A stretch of DNA of 64,000 bases from CAYSPS01 sp964432975 (GTDB lineage Bacteria > Babelota > Babeliae > Babelales > UBA12409), in NCBI GenBank assembly GCA_964432975.1, contig CAYSPS010000003.1, positions 1 to 64,000 on the forward strand, in the 5' to 3' direction. Position numbers and translations under genes: made by a program. The stretch's first letter is position 1. Every line of letters starts with the position of its first letter. Shown here piece after piece: positions 25,080 to 34,600 of the stretch. The notes under the pieces were generated by a model. That model searched no databases and was not told where the DNA came from. It saw only the letters and a list, made by a program, of their open reading frames with translations.

Positions 25080-26678
25080 CTATGAAAAAATTTCATGAAT
25101 TGCGTGATCGCGTTCATGTGGTGTAAGTTGTGGCTTGGTCATGGCATGATAAAATTTTTCATCATATGCGCGCGTGTGAACCACGATGGGCATCGGTACG
25201 GCGTGGCCTAAAATAAGTGCTTGTTGTCTGGTATCAAGCGCGGCTAAAATTCCACGCAGTTCCTGGCTGTGTGCGCTGCCACCAAGCACTGCTGCAATGT
25301 CTTTTTCATCGCTGAGTTGTGCAATAATTTTGGTGCCCAATTGCGAAATAATTTCGTCATCAATGCCAGAAGGGCGCTGGTCAACAACCAGGAGCGATAC
25401 ATAGTACTTGCGCATTTCACGCGCAATAGTGCCAAAAATAGTTTGTTGTGCAGCGGTTGGATTAAGGAATTTATGTGCTTCTTCAATACAAATCATCAGC
25501 TTGCGCGGTTCATCTGCTGAATTGTGGCTTGCTAAGAACCGCTCGGTTTTATCGATATATAACTCATGAATACGGCGGGTAATGATATTTGCGACAAGCA
25601 AATAACAAAAACTCGCCGTATAATTACCAAATTCGATAATGACGTGCACGCCACGATCAAGATAGGTGATCAAGCGATCGATGATGGAAGTCGTTGTTGT
25701 TGTAGGTGTTAAAAATGGCAAACGTTCCAGGCGTTTGAGCTTACGATAGAGCGCAGCCAATGATTCTGGATGTGCGCCAACATGCGCCGCAAGCGCGTTG
25801 ACGTCCTCATGATGCAGCAACGTTTGTAGCCAGTTTTGCTGGTATTTTGCAACGAGCAAATACGCTGCCTCAAGCGCAGTGGCATGCAAATTGAGTTCAT
25901 GTTGCAATGATAAAATGTCTTCGATCATAATTTCTTGGTAAGGAATCTGAATGATCACGTCTGGCTGCGCTCCGCGTCGACGCGTAGCTGCCGGATCGAG
26001 CGAAAAAATAGCAATGCGGTCATGAAAAAGCTGTTTGAGCCCTTTGACAAATGCCGAGTTGCCCGTTTCTTGACGTGCTTGGATGCCGTACTCTCCATGC
26101 ATATCAAAAATAAGATTGATGGCTTTCTCGTGCTTAATAAGGCCAGCAAGCACCAAGCGAGTTAAAAATGTTTTTCCGGTTCCAGTTTTGCCAAAAATAC
26201 CCGTACTGCGTTCGCTTAGACGTTCAAGATCGATACATACTGGGGTGTTCATATCAAGTGGCGTGCCAATGGCAAAGTAGCGTTTTGTTTGTTCTTGCTC
26301 ATGACCAAAAATGAGGGCGATGTCATGTGCATCAGTTACAAAAGCAGAGCAAAAATGTGCTGGGATCATTTTAACCGGAACAATATGGTGTTGCTCATCT
26401 TGCATAAGCAGTGGCTTAACGTGCGCAATGGCATATACCTGTTGTTGGCGAAGTGCTTGTGTTAACAATGTTTGTGTTGCGTCGGGAGGAAAAAACGTGA
26501 TTTCTGGATTCGTTGTTTGCAGCGCAAGATCTGTGACAAGTGCAAAAAATTTATAGTTGTTATGCACAATAGTGACAAATTTACCTGTTTTTAAACAGGC
26601 GGAATCTGTTGTTGTCAGGCGGATGATGATCCCTTGTGTTAAGGAACCACCAATGACAGTGCCAAGATGTGTGCTCAT
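25080..26678 (-). CDS. HerA-like DNA translocase ATPase
   Basis: 532 residues. An N-terminal beta-barrel of the HAS type is followed by a FtsK/HerA-class ATPase: Walker A GKTGTGKTFLTR near residue 158, NLIFDMHGEYG, and Walker B LMICIEEAHKF. The VVDQRPSG sensor-like segment matches HerA. Archaeal HerA works with the NurA nuclease in end resection alongside Mre11-Rad50, while bacterial relatives have varied roles. No NurA is in the window, but an SbcC/Rad50 protein is (815-3148). It follows atpC by 24 bases and may be cotranscribed. Confidence 0.8.
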   Translation of the reverse strand: MSTHLGTVIGGSLTQGIIIRLTTTDSACLKTGKFVTIVHNNYKFFALVTDLALQTTNPEITFFPPDATQTLLTQALRQQQVYAIAHVKPLLMQDEQHHIVPVKMIPAHFCSAFVTDAHDIALIFGHEQEQTKRYFAIGTPLDMNTPVCIDLERLSERSTGIFGKTGTGKTFLTRLVLAGLIKHEKAINLIFDMHGEYGIQARQETGNSAFVKGLKQLFHDRIAIFSLDPAATRRRGAQPDVIIQIPYQEIMIEDILSLQHELNLHATALEAAYLLVAKYQQNWLQTLLHHEDVNALAAHVGAHPESLAALYRKLKRLERLPFLTPTTTTTSIIDRLITYLDRGVHVIIEFGNYTASFCYLLVANIITRRIHELYIDKTERFLASHNSADEPRKLMICIEEAHKFLNPTAAQQTIFGTIAREMRKYYVSLLVVDQRPSGIDDEIISQLGTKIIAQLSDEKDIAAVLGGSAHSQELRGILAALDTRQQALILGHAVPMPIVVHTRAYDEKFYHAMTKPQLTPHERDHAIHEIFS

Positions 26679-26702
26679 TTTTTCCCGAAATTAACGATTG
26701 GT

Positions 26703-26942
26703 TTAACTCGTAATTAAGAGTGTTACGTCTGTGCGTGTTATATGTGCAAGCCCGTTGCTGATCGTTATGGTTTCTTCTTTGCCGGTGCGCAGACGAAACG
26801 TAACATTCATTTGCGGTCTAAGTGTGACAATCATTGGTGCATGTGCGGGTTGAATAATTATGTTGCCATGCATTGTGTTAAGCTCTATCCATGCAATTTT
26901 TTCATCACGTCGTTGAAAAGGACTTGCAATATGGAGCATCAT
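26703..26942 (-). CDS. atpC: F1 ATP synthase epsilon subunit, N-terminal domain only
   Basis: 79 residues that correspond to the beta-sandwich domain of epsilon, with PAHAPMIVTLRP in place of the usual LPGHxGxxxxLP and NGLAHIT near the end. The C-terminal two-helix domain, which inhibits ATP hydrolysis in many bacteria, is absent. The ATG overlaps the stop of atpD, indicating translational coupling. Its identity rests largely on the position after atpD and on length. Confidence 0.75.
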   Translation of the reverse strand: MMLHIASPFQRRDEKIAWIELNTMHGNIIIQPAHAPMIVTLRPQMNVTFRLRTGKEETITISNGLAHITRTDVTLLITS

Positions 26943-28387
26943 GCGGATTCTCTTTTCAGTGTTTTTGCCTTTTTATATGCATCTTCAAGCGTGCCAACCA
27001 TATAAAATGCTTGCTCTGGTAGTTCATCACATGCGCCTTTAATAATTTGATCACAATCATCGACAGTACGCATACGTGGTATGTATGTGCCGGCAATATT
27101 GCTATATTGAGCCGCGGTGAAAAGCGGCTGCGTCAAAAATTTTTGTATGCGCTTGGCACGGTGTACGAGCAAACGATCTTCATCGGGTAATTCATCAAGG
27201 CCCATAATTGCGATAATATCCTGCAACTCTTTGTAGCGTTGAAGCGTTATTTGAACTGCACGCGCAACTTTGTAATGTTTTTCGCCAACAATGAGTGGGT
27301 CGAGTCCTTTTGAATTTGATTGTAATGGATCAATTGCGGGATAAATACCTAATTCGACGAGTTTGCGTGACAATACGGTGCTTGCGTCAAGGTGCATAAA
27401 TGTCGTTGCCGGTGCAGGGTCGGTAATATCGTCTGCCGGTACATATACGGCTTGAATTGAAGTGATTGCACCATCGGTTGTATTGGTGATGCGCTCTTGA
27501 AATGACGCCATTTCAGAGGCCAGTGTTGGTTGGTAACCAACGGCAGATGGCATGCGCTCAAGAAGCGCAGAAACTTCTGACCCTGCCTGCACAAGGCGGA
27601 AAATATTGTCGACAAAAAACAAAACATCTTTTTTTTCTTTATCACGAAAGTATTCCGCCATGGTGAGGCCTGCCAGGCCGACGCGCAGACGTGCACCAGG
27701 CATTTCACCCATCTGTCCGAACACCAGAGCAGTTTTTTCAAGAACGCCTGAGCTTTTCATTTCAAGCCAAAGCTCATTTCCTTCGCGTGTACGTTCGCCA
27801 ATGCCACTAAAGATAGAAACGCCACCGTGTTCCTTGGCGATATTGCGAATAAGCTCCATGACCAAAATGGTTTTACCGACACCAGCGCCACCAAAAAGGC
27901 CAATCTTGGAGCCCTTTAAGTACGGGCAAATGAGATCGATAACTTTAATACCGGTTTCTTGAATTTCATCTTCAATTTTTTGACGGATAAGTTCTGGTGC
28001 TTGCCGATAAATTGACCAGCGCTCAACGCCATTTCTTATTGGGCCAAGCCCATCAATGGGTTCGCCCAAAACGTTAAACATGCGACCCAAGATGTGTTCA
28101 CCAACTGGCACCTTAATTGGACCGTGTGTATCGAGAACAGTGTCGCCCCGCTTAATTCCTTCGATGCTTTCAATGGCAATGCACCGTACGATACCATCAC
28201 CCAGTTGTTGTTCAACTTCCAAATGAGCATGCGCGTGATTTTCGCGGTGTATGACGACAAGATTAAGAATATTTGGCGTGTGCTCTTTGGGAAATGCAAC
28301 ATCGACAACGGTACCTGTAACGCGTAAAACGTGTCCGTTTTGAGATTCTGTTTCTACTGATTTTGTAGGCATAAATAGTTCCACCAT
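26939..28387 (-). CDS. atpD: F1 ATP synthase beta subunit
   Basis: 482 residues with the full beta subunit signature: P-loop [14 protein letters not shown], catalytic [21 protein letters not shown], and [18 protein letters not shown]. The usual [27 protein letters not shown] stretch is kept with a small change (ALLERMPS). The start at 28387 has GGGGAG 6 bases upstream. Only atpD and atpC are here; alpha, gamma, delta and the Fo genes are not in the window, so the operon is split. Confidence 0.96.
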   Translation of the reverse strand: [482 protein letters not shown]

Positions 28388-28563
28388 GCAAAACTCCCCT
28401 CACCAATCAAGCTACTGAAGTTGCTTTGTGTTGTAAAGAGAACATGGCACGCGTTGTTTGCCTTTGACGTTACAGGTATCTATGGGCTGTCTCAAGTATC
28501 ATGCGATTCCATCGGGATTGGGATCTTATAGTACGTAATTCTTTAGTAGCTTTTCTGAGTCGA

Positions 28564-29883
28564 TCAATAGTCTCTTCGCTTGTTGAACCCGAGCCAACGA
28601 TCAAAAACAATCGCGGCCGCTGATCGTACGGCCAGATGATTAAAATCTGTGAGACCATGAATGGGGGCTAATATATAGTCGCATCGTGCAAGCAGATGCG
28701 GCGCAAGACCATAGCCCGTGCCGAACAAAAATAGTACGGGTTGTTGGGCAGCCCAAATAAGTTCCTGATCGTGATAGGTAATTTGTGGTATGCCCGCATG
28801 CTCACGTGCGGATGTTCCAATTAAAAGAGGTTTTTTACCTGTTTCTTGCGTAATAATTTGTATGACCTCATCAAGTGAATGTGATTGCTGCACCATTTTA
28901 AGTGATTGTGCTCGTGAAGCATTATATTCTGGACCATGTGTGTGCCAAAATTCAAGCAATGTGGTGATGATCTGTTGTTGATCTTCAAGAGAGCTGACCA
29001 CAAAATATTTTTTAAGACCAAACGTTGTTGCAGAACGTGCGATATCATGAACGTCGATTGATGTAATCGAGCTCGTGCCAATACGGCCGTCTTTTAATTG
29101 TACGTCGGTGTGCATAAGTGCCACATAATGCGGCGGGATTATGTGGCGCGCTTGTTGTGCAAAGACATGACTTTTTGGGTGCGATCGAAACCAATCAAAA
29201 TGATGAGCAATGGTTCGTTTAAGCGCTTGTTCTTGACGAAAATCGGCAATTTTTTGATGATTTCCTGAACGAATAATATCTGGTACTTGTTTGTCGTGCC
29301 AGATAAGCGGATCAGTATACTCTGGGTAATCAACCAGCGGCCCACTAAACGAGTCATGTTCAACGGATGATTGATCGCCAACAATGCCAGGAATATAGCG
29401 CAAGACTGTTTCTATAAGCGCCATGGCTGGTATGTCACCACCCATGAGTACATAATCGCCAATTGAAATAATCTCATCAGCGTATACGTCTTCAACGCGT
29501 GCATCCATGCCCTCGTAACGCGCGCACACAAACATAAAATGTTTTTTTTCAAGCCAGCGTTGTGCAAGCATACGTGCATATGTTTGCGTGAGCTTTTTGC
29601 CGTGTGGCGAAAAGAATATTTTATATGCAGAACCTTTTTTTTGTTGGCCAGCATCAATTGCTTTTTGTACAATCTCTGGCTTAATGAGCATGCCAGCACC
29701 GGGTCCATAACTTGGGCTATCTACACGTTCTTTGGGTGCGCAAAAAGAAAATAAATTGATAACTTCAGAGCTCACACGCTGTTGTTCATGTGCACGAGCA
29801 ATAAGACTTGTCGAAAAGAAGGGTTGATAAAGCGCTGGGAAAAGCGTAATGACCGAGGCATGAATGTTGGTATGCTCAGTCAT
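28564..29883 (-). CDS. trmD: TrmD tRNA (guanine-N1) methyltransferase fused to a second RNA methyltransferase domain
   Basis: 439 residues from the ATG at 29883. Residues to about 235 are TrmD: VITLFPALYQPF, the knot loop YGPGAGMLIKPE, CARYEGMDARVED, and SIGDYVLMGGDIPAM. TrmD makes m1G37 in tRNAs. The C-terminal 190 residues form a separate domain (YVALMHTDVQLKDGRIGTSS to APIHGLTDFNHLAVRSAAAI) that looks like the SPOUT-like RNA methyltransferase module known fused to TrmD in some phyla; its end resembles a knot. It follows rpsP closely, but rimM, which usually lies between, is missing. Confidence 0.9.
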   Translation of the reverse strand: MTEHTNIHASVITLFPALYQPFFSTSLIARAHEQQRVSSEVINLFSFCAPKERVDSPSYGPGAGMLIKPEIVQKAIDAGQQKKGSAYKIFFSPHGKKLTQTYARMLAQRWLEKKHFMFVCARYEGMDARVEDVYADEIISIGDYVLMGGDIPAMALIETVLRYIPGIVGDQSSVEHDSFSGPLVDYPEYTDPLIWHDKQVPDIIRSGNHQKIADFRQEQALKRTIAHHFDWFRSHPKSHVFAQQARHIIPPHYVALMHTDVQLKDGRIGTSSITSIDVHDIARSATTFGLKKYFVVSSLEDQQQIITTLLEFWHTHGPEYNASRAQSLKMVQQSHSLDEVIQIITQETGKKPLLIGTSAREHAGIPQITYHDQELIWAAQQPVLFLFGTGYGLAPHLLARCDYILAPIHGLTDFNHLAVRSAAAIVFDRWLGFNKRRDY

Positions 29884-29896
29884 GCGATGCGACTTT

Positions 29897-30259
29897 TTAC
29901 TCAACGCTGTTGGGCTGAACTGCTTCTGGAGTAGCTTTTGGCGCAGACAATGGTTCAGTTGCTGTGGGGGTAACAGCTAGGCGTTCTTGTTGTTTAAGTT
30001 GTTCATTAACAACTTTGCTTCCCTTTTGTTTGAAGCGTTTGTACAATTTTTTGACTGCGTCGCTTGGAATTGCGCCTTGTGCAAGCCATGCATCGATGCG
30101 TTCAATGTGAAACTGAATATATTCATCAGTTGTTGGATTATAGGTACCGAGGTTTTCCAAATATAGGCCATTGCGCATTTTGCGTGAATCAATGGCGACA
30201 ATACGAAAAAACGGTGCATGTTTTTTGCCAAAACGAGCTAAGCGTAACTTAACTGCCAT
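29897..30259 (-). CDS. rpsP: 30S ribosomal protein S16
   Basis: 120 residues. The first 80 are typical S16 (MAVKLRLARFGKKHAPFFR, then LENLGTYNP). A C-terminal tail of about 35 residues rich in Pro, Thr, Ala and Glu is longer than in model bacteria. It is followed after 13 bases by trmD, the conserved partner of rpsP in many bacteria. Confidence 0.95.
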   Translation of the reverse strand: MAVKLRLARFGKKHAPFFRIVAIDSRKMRNGLYLENLGTYNPTTDEYIQFHIERIDAWLAQGAIPSDAVKKLYKRFKQKGSKVVNEQLKQQERLAVTPTATEPLSAPKATPEAVQPNSVE

Positions 30260-30460
30260 AGGGTTCCTTAAAAATTATAAAAACCATAATTACAGATATA
30301 ATTAATATTCTGCGGGTGACGTTCTCTTTAAAAGTTTAACAAATCGTTGTATTTGTTCAAATTTTATAAACACGGCATAAATTGCTGCTTTTAATCTGCG
30401 AAACACAAGTTCTTCAATACGTGATGCTCATAAGTTTATCACAAGTGCATAAATTTACCG

Positions 30461-30466
30461 TATAAT
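30461..30466 (+). promoter_or_regulatory. -10 box upstream of hflX
   Basis: A perfect TATAAT lies 51 bases before the hflX ATG in the otherwise empty 258-base gap after rpsP. No strong -35 is visible at the expected spacing. A small hairpin (GTGATT/AATCAC) follows at 30486-30502. Confidence 0.4.
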
Positions 30467-30517
30467 TTTAGTGTAGCAGATCTATGTGATTCGTTAAATC
30501 ACGCCGGAAAGGTGCGC

Positions 30518-31621
30518 ATGAGTAAACCACAAAATCTTATCACTGCGCCGCATTATACAACGCTTGTTGTTGGCATTCAGGCCCCCTACAACAAAACGCA
30601 GCTCATTCAAACATATTATGATGAATTTTTTAATTTGCTCAAAACTGCGCAGGTACATTTTGATCATGTACATTTAATGAAACTTAATGCGCTTGATCCA
30701 AAAACATTTTTAACAAGTGGCAAGCTTGAGGAATTGCGCTTGCTTTGTCAAAAATATCAGGTTCTTGAGGTATATTTTTCAGAACCGTTGACCGCAAAAC
30801 AAGCACGGCATCTTGAAGATTATCTGAATTGCGAAATTTTTGATCGCACCGATTTAATTTTAAAAATTTTCAAGCAGGCAGCCGTCTCTGGTGAGGGCAA
30901 GATGCAAGTTGAAATTGCCGAACTGGAGCACAAAAAAACGCGGTTGGCTGGCAAAGGTATTCACTTATCGCAGCAGCGTGGCGGTATTGGGGTTAAGGCT
31001 GGGGCAGGTGAAACGCTCAAAGAGAAAGAGCGACGTGCAATTGAAAATATTATCGCGCGCATTCGACGTCAACTTGTGCAACTGCAACAAGTGCGTGCGA
31101 CGCAACGCAAACAACGGGTAAGTTCTGGCGTACCACATTTTTGTTTAATAGGTTATACAAATGCTGGAAAATCAACAATTTTAAATACGCTGACACATGC
31201 CAATGTACTTGCGCAAGATAAGTTATTTGCGACATTAGATACGACAACGCGCGAACTGTTTATTGACGATAAAAAGCGTGGCGTGCTTTCTGATACGGTT
31301 GGATTTATTCAGTATTTGCCACACCAATTGATTGAGGCGTTTAAATCAACACTTTCTGAATTGCAGTATGCTGACATCTTGTTGCAGGTTATTGATGCTT
31401 CTGACCCCGACTGGCAAGCGCATATTGGGGTTGTGCATGAGATTTTGAATGAACTTGAAGTGCAAAAGCCAATTGTGTACGTATTTAATAAAATTGATAA
31501 ATTGTCGTCGGAGGCACGTGCGCAATTGGAACACGATGCGCAAGGATTTATTCCCCATGTATTTGTGAGCGCGACCGATAAAAAATCAATACAGCCATTA
31601 ATTGATTATTTGGCTCAATAA
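30518..31621 (+). CDS. hflX: Ribosome-associated GTPase HflX
   Basis: 367 residues from the ATG at 30518, which has GGAAAGG just upstream. The N-terminal HflX domain contains DRTDLILKIFKQ; a coiled linker and GGIGVKAGAGET follow. The G domain has G1 GYTNAGKS, G3 DTVGFIQYLP and G4 NKID. HflX splits or rescues stalled ribosomes. It is 26 bases ahead of the helicase gene and probably cotranscribed. Confidence 0.95.
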   Translation: MSKPQNLITAPHYTTLVVGIQAPYNKTQLIQTYYDEFFNLLKTAQVHFDHVHLMKLNALDPKTFLTSGKLEELRLLCQKYQVLEVYFSEPLTAKQARHLEDYLNCEIFDRTDLILKIFKQAAVSGEGKMQVEIAELEHKKTRLAGKGIHLSQQRGGIGVKAGAGETLKEKERRAIENIIARIRRQLVQLQQVRATQRKQRVSSGVPHFCLIGYTNAGKSTILNTLTHANVLAQDKLFATLDTTTRELFIDDKKRGVLSDTVGFIQYLPHQLIEAFKSTLSELQYADILLQVIDASDPDWQAHIGVVHEILNELEVQKPIVYVFNKIDKLSSEARAQLEHDAQGFIPHVFVSATDKKSIQPLIDYLAQ

Positions 31622-31647
31622 GAAAATTTCTTAGGATTTTTAACAGC

Positions 31648-33636
31648 ATGATGACAAAAGTTGTCCCTGATTTTTATGCGGCGCTCAATGAACAACAGCG
31701 TGTGGCCGTTGAACTGATGCCTGGGCCGGTGCTCGTAATTGCCGGTGCTGGTTCTGGCAAAACGCGCGTTATTAGTGCGCGTCTTGCGCATATTATTGGC
31801 AATTGTGATGCCGATCCAGCAGCCATTGTTGCATTGACGTTTACCAACAAAGCGGCGCAACAAATGCGTGAGCGCATTGCGCCGTTATTGCCCTCGCGTG
31901 ATTGTGCGCCATTTATTGGCACGTTTCATGCATATTGTTTGCGTTTGCTCAAAGAATTTGGTGTTGCTGGTGGCATGCGCGCATTTTCAATTTTGGATGC
32001 CGATGATCAATACGCGCTGATCAAAAAATTACTTGCACGTGCCGAGTGCCCAAGCATATCGCCACGTCAAGCATTATATGCGCTCAGTTGTCGTAAAAAT
32101 GGCATGGGGGCAGATGAAGTTTTTGATAATTATGTGCTTAATGATCTTGCAAGCGCCTATGAGCGTGAGAAAGCGACAAGCAATTGTTTAGATTTTGATG
32201 ATCTATTAATAAAAGCTCTTGAGCTTTTGCAGGATCCTGCTTTTGCGCAACGCATGCGCGAACGTGTGCGGCATGTACTTGTTGATGAGTACCAGGATAC
32301 AAATATGGTGCAGCACGAGATCATTAAAGCGCTTGCATTATATAATGGGAAACTCGCGCTTGATTCATTGTGCGTTGTAGGAGATGAAGATCAGTCAATT
32401 TATTCCTGGCGGGGCGCCACGATTGATAATATTGTCTATTTCCAACGCGCATTTATGGGTACAACGATCGTAAAACTGGAGCAGAATTATCGATCAGTTA
32501 AATCAATTGTTTGTGCGGCACATGAAGTTATTCAAAATAACAATCATCGACATGATAAAAAAATATTTTCAAATCGTGTAGGACATCAGTCTGTTGGTGT
32601 GCTGACGTGTGCCTCAAGCTATCAAGAGGCGCAGTATATTGCATACGCAGCGCGGTGCGTGCGCGAGAAGCAACTGCATGCGACGGTTGGTGTGTTATAT
32701 CGTACACATGCACAATCGCGTGTGATCGAAGAAGCGCTTGTTCAAAGACGTATTGCGTACACGCTCGTTGGTGGCGTGCAGTTTTATGAGCGTAAAGAAA
32801 TTAAAGATTTACTTGCGTATGCACGTTTAGTTGTAAACCCATATGACCACAGTGCCTTTGCGCGCATTATTAATTGTCCAGCGCGGGCACTCGGACAAGC
32901 ATTTGTTGAACTTTTTATGCAGTGTTGGCAAGCACGACCGTTTGCTCCATATTCTGAAGTTGCAGCCCATTTGTTGCATGAAGGAACTCTTAAGCCCCGT
33001 CAGCGCGATGCGCTTGAAAAATTTTTAGCAGTCTTTTTGAATTTGTCTTCTGAGCTTTGTGCAGCACAGATATTGGAAACAATTTGTGCGCGCACGAAAT
33101 ATGAATCATTTATTAAAGACGAATATGAACCACATGAAGCGCATGAACGATTGGCAAATATTCAAGAATTACATCATGCTGCACGCAGCTTTGATGCATC
33201 ATCGCAAACAATTGAACAATTTTTGCATGATGTTGCACTTATGCAAGAGCATGATAAAACAAACAAAAATAACGCTCAAGTGCAGCTTATGACTATTCAC
33301 GCTGCAAAAGGATTAGAATTTGATGTCGTGCTTCTTGCCGGTCTTCAAGAAGGGCTTCTGCCGGCAGCTAAATCGCTTGAGAACGATGTAAATTTACAAG
33401 AAGAGCGACGTTTGATGTATGTTGCGATGACACGTGCTAAAAATAAACTTCTTTTGCTCCAGCCCGAAATTCGTTACCAATATGGTTCGCATGTGTGTGC
33501 CGAGCCGTCACGATTTCTTGCAGAGTTACCGGTTGCTCATGTACAGCGGGTGCGTTCCTATGCTGATGGTCAAATGAATGCGTGGATCGAGCAATTTTTT
33601 ATGAGCACAAATAATCAAGTTTCATTGCATGTTTGA
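31648..33636 (+). CDS. UvrD/PcrA/Rep-type DNA helicase
   Basis: A 662-residue superfamily 1A helicase. Walker A is GAGSGKTRVISARLAHI, motif Ia is LTFTNKAAQQMRERI, motif II VDEYQDTN, motif III GDEDQSIYSWRGA, motif IV YRTHAQSR, motif V TIHAAKGLEFDVVLL, and motif VI RRLMYVAMTRAK. It acts as a 3'-5' translocase in repair or replication restart. It is shorter than typical UvrD and closer to Rep in size. The 3' end overlaps the convergent trpS by 38 bases. Confidence 0.92.
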   Translation: MMTKVVPDFYAALNEQQRVAVELMPGPVLVIAGAGSGKTRVISARLAHIIGNCDADPAAIVALTFTNKAAQQMRERIAPLLPSRDCAPFIGTFHAYCLRLLKEFGVAGGMRAFSILDADDQYALIKKLLARAECPSISPRQALYALSCRKNGMGADEVFDNYVLNDLASAYEREKATSNCLDFDDLLIKALELLQDPAFAQRMRERVRHVLVDEYQDTNMVQHEIIKALALYNGKLALDSLCVVGDEDQSIYSWRGATIDNIVYFQRAFMGTTIVKLEQNYRSVKSIVCAAHEVIQNNNHRHDKKIFSNRVGHQSVGVLTCASSYQEAQYIAYAARCVREKQLHATVGVLYRTHAQSRVIEEALVQRRIAYTLVGGVQFYERKEIKDLLAYARLVVNPYDHSAFARIINCPARALGQAFVELFMQCWQARPFAPYSEVAAHLLHEGTLKPRQRDALEKFLAVFLNLSSELCAAQILETICARTKYESFIKDEYEPHEAHERLANIQELHHAARSFDASSQTIEQFLHDVALMQEHDKTNKNNAQVQLMTIHAAKGLEFDVVLLAGLQEGLLPAAKSLENDVNLQEERRLMYVAMTRAKNKLLLLQPEIRYQYGSHVCAEPSRFLAELPVAHVQRVRSYADGQMNAWIEQFFMSTNNQVSLHV

Positions 33637-34600
33637 CTTGTGCGAGCGTATCGGCGGCGACATCTTGTGCGCGCTTGGTCCCGTTGACAAGTACGTGCAT
33701 AACGTGCGAACGATCGTTGGCAAATTCAGCTCGGCGCATGCGGATGGGAGCAAGCACAGCTTCAAGCACATCAATGAGGTGTTTTTTGAGTATGACATCT
33801 CCCAGGCCGCCATGTTGATATTGTTCTTTAAGTTCTTGCACTTTTGCTTGATCAGGATCAAACACGTCAAGATAAGCAAAGACGGTATTGCCTTCGATTT
33901 TGCCGGGATCTTGTGCGCGTAGATGGCCAGGGTCGGTGTACATGCTCATGACTTTTTTGGCAACAACGTCAGTAGGGTCGCACAAAAATATTGAATTGCC
34001 TAATGATTTGCCCATTTTTGTTTTGCCATCAGTGCCTGGTAAGCGCTGTGCTTTGCTCAACACTGCTTTTGATTCTACGAGCACATTGGTTTGATAAATG
34101 CGATTAAAAGTGCGGACGATTTCGTTTGTTTGTTCAATCATGGGAAGTTGATCTTCGCCAACCGGCACGAGCGTTGCTTTGAAAGCTGTGATATCTGCTG
34201 CTTGGCTGATTGGGTATGCAACAAAACCCAAGGGTACGCTTTCGCCAAATTGTTTTTCTTTAATTTCGGTTTTGACCGTTGGATTACGCAGTGCGCGGTT
34301 AAGGGTAACTAAATTGAGATAATACACGGTAAGTTCGCACAGTTGTGGCACCATTGACTGAATAAAAATGGTTGTCTTTTGAGGGTCGATGCCAACAGCC
34401 AGATAATCAAGTGCGACTTCAAAAACGCTGGAATGCACTTTTTCCGGATTGTCAAAATTATCAGTAAATGCTTGTGTATCAGCGATCATAACAAATTGTG
34501 TGCACGTATCTTGCAGCGCAACACGATTAATGAGTGAGCCAACATAGTGACCGATATGCAATGGGCCTGTTGGTCGATCACCGGTTAAAATAATATCCAT
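33599..34600 (-). CDS. trpS: Tryptophanyl-tRNA synthetase
   Basis: A 333-residue class Ic synthetase. The HIGH motif appears as PLHIGHYVG and the KMSKS loop as KMGKSLGN, which is a common TrpRS variant. GEDQLPMIEQTNEI is also typical. AGGA stands before the ATG. It attaches tryptophan to tRNA-Trp. Upstream lies about 400 bases with a possible Trp-containing leader. Confidence 0.96.
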   Translation of the reverse strand: MDIILTGDRPTGPLHIGHYVGSLINRVALQDTCTQFVMIADTQAFTDNFDNPEKVHSSVFEVALDYLAVGIDPQKTTIFIQSMVPQLCELTVYYLNLVTLNRALRNPTVKTEIKEKQFGESVPLGFVAYPISQAADITAFKATLVPVGEDQLPMIEQTNEIVRTFNRIYQTNVLVESKAVLSKAQRLPGTDGKTKMGKSLGNSIFLCDPTDVVAKKVMSMYTDPGHLRAQDPGKIEGNTVFAYLDVFDPDQAKVQELKEQYQHGGLGDVILKKHLIDVLEAVLAPIRMRRAEFANDRSHVMHVLVNGTKRAQDVAADTLAQVKHAMKLDYLCS

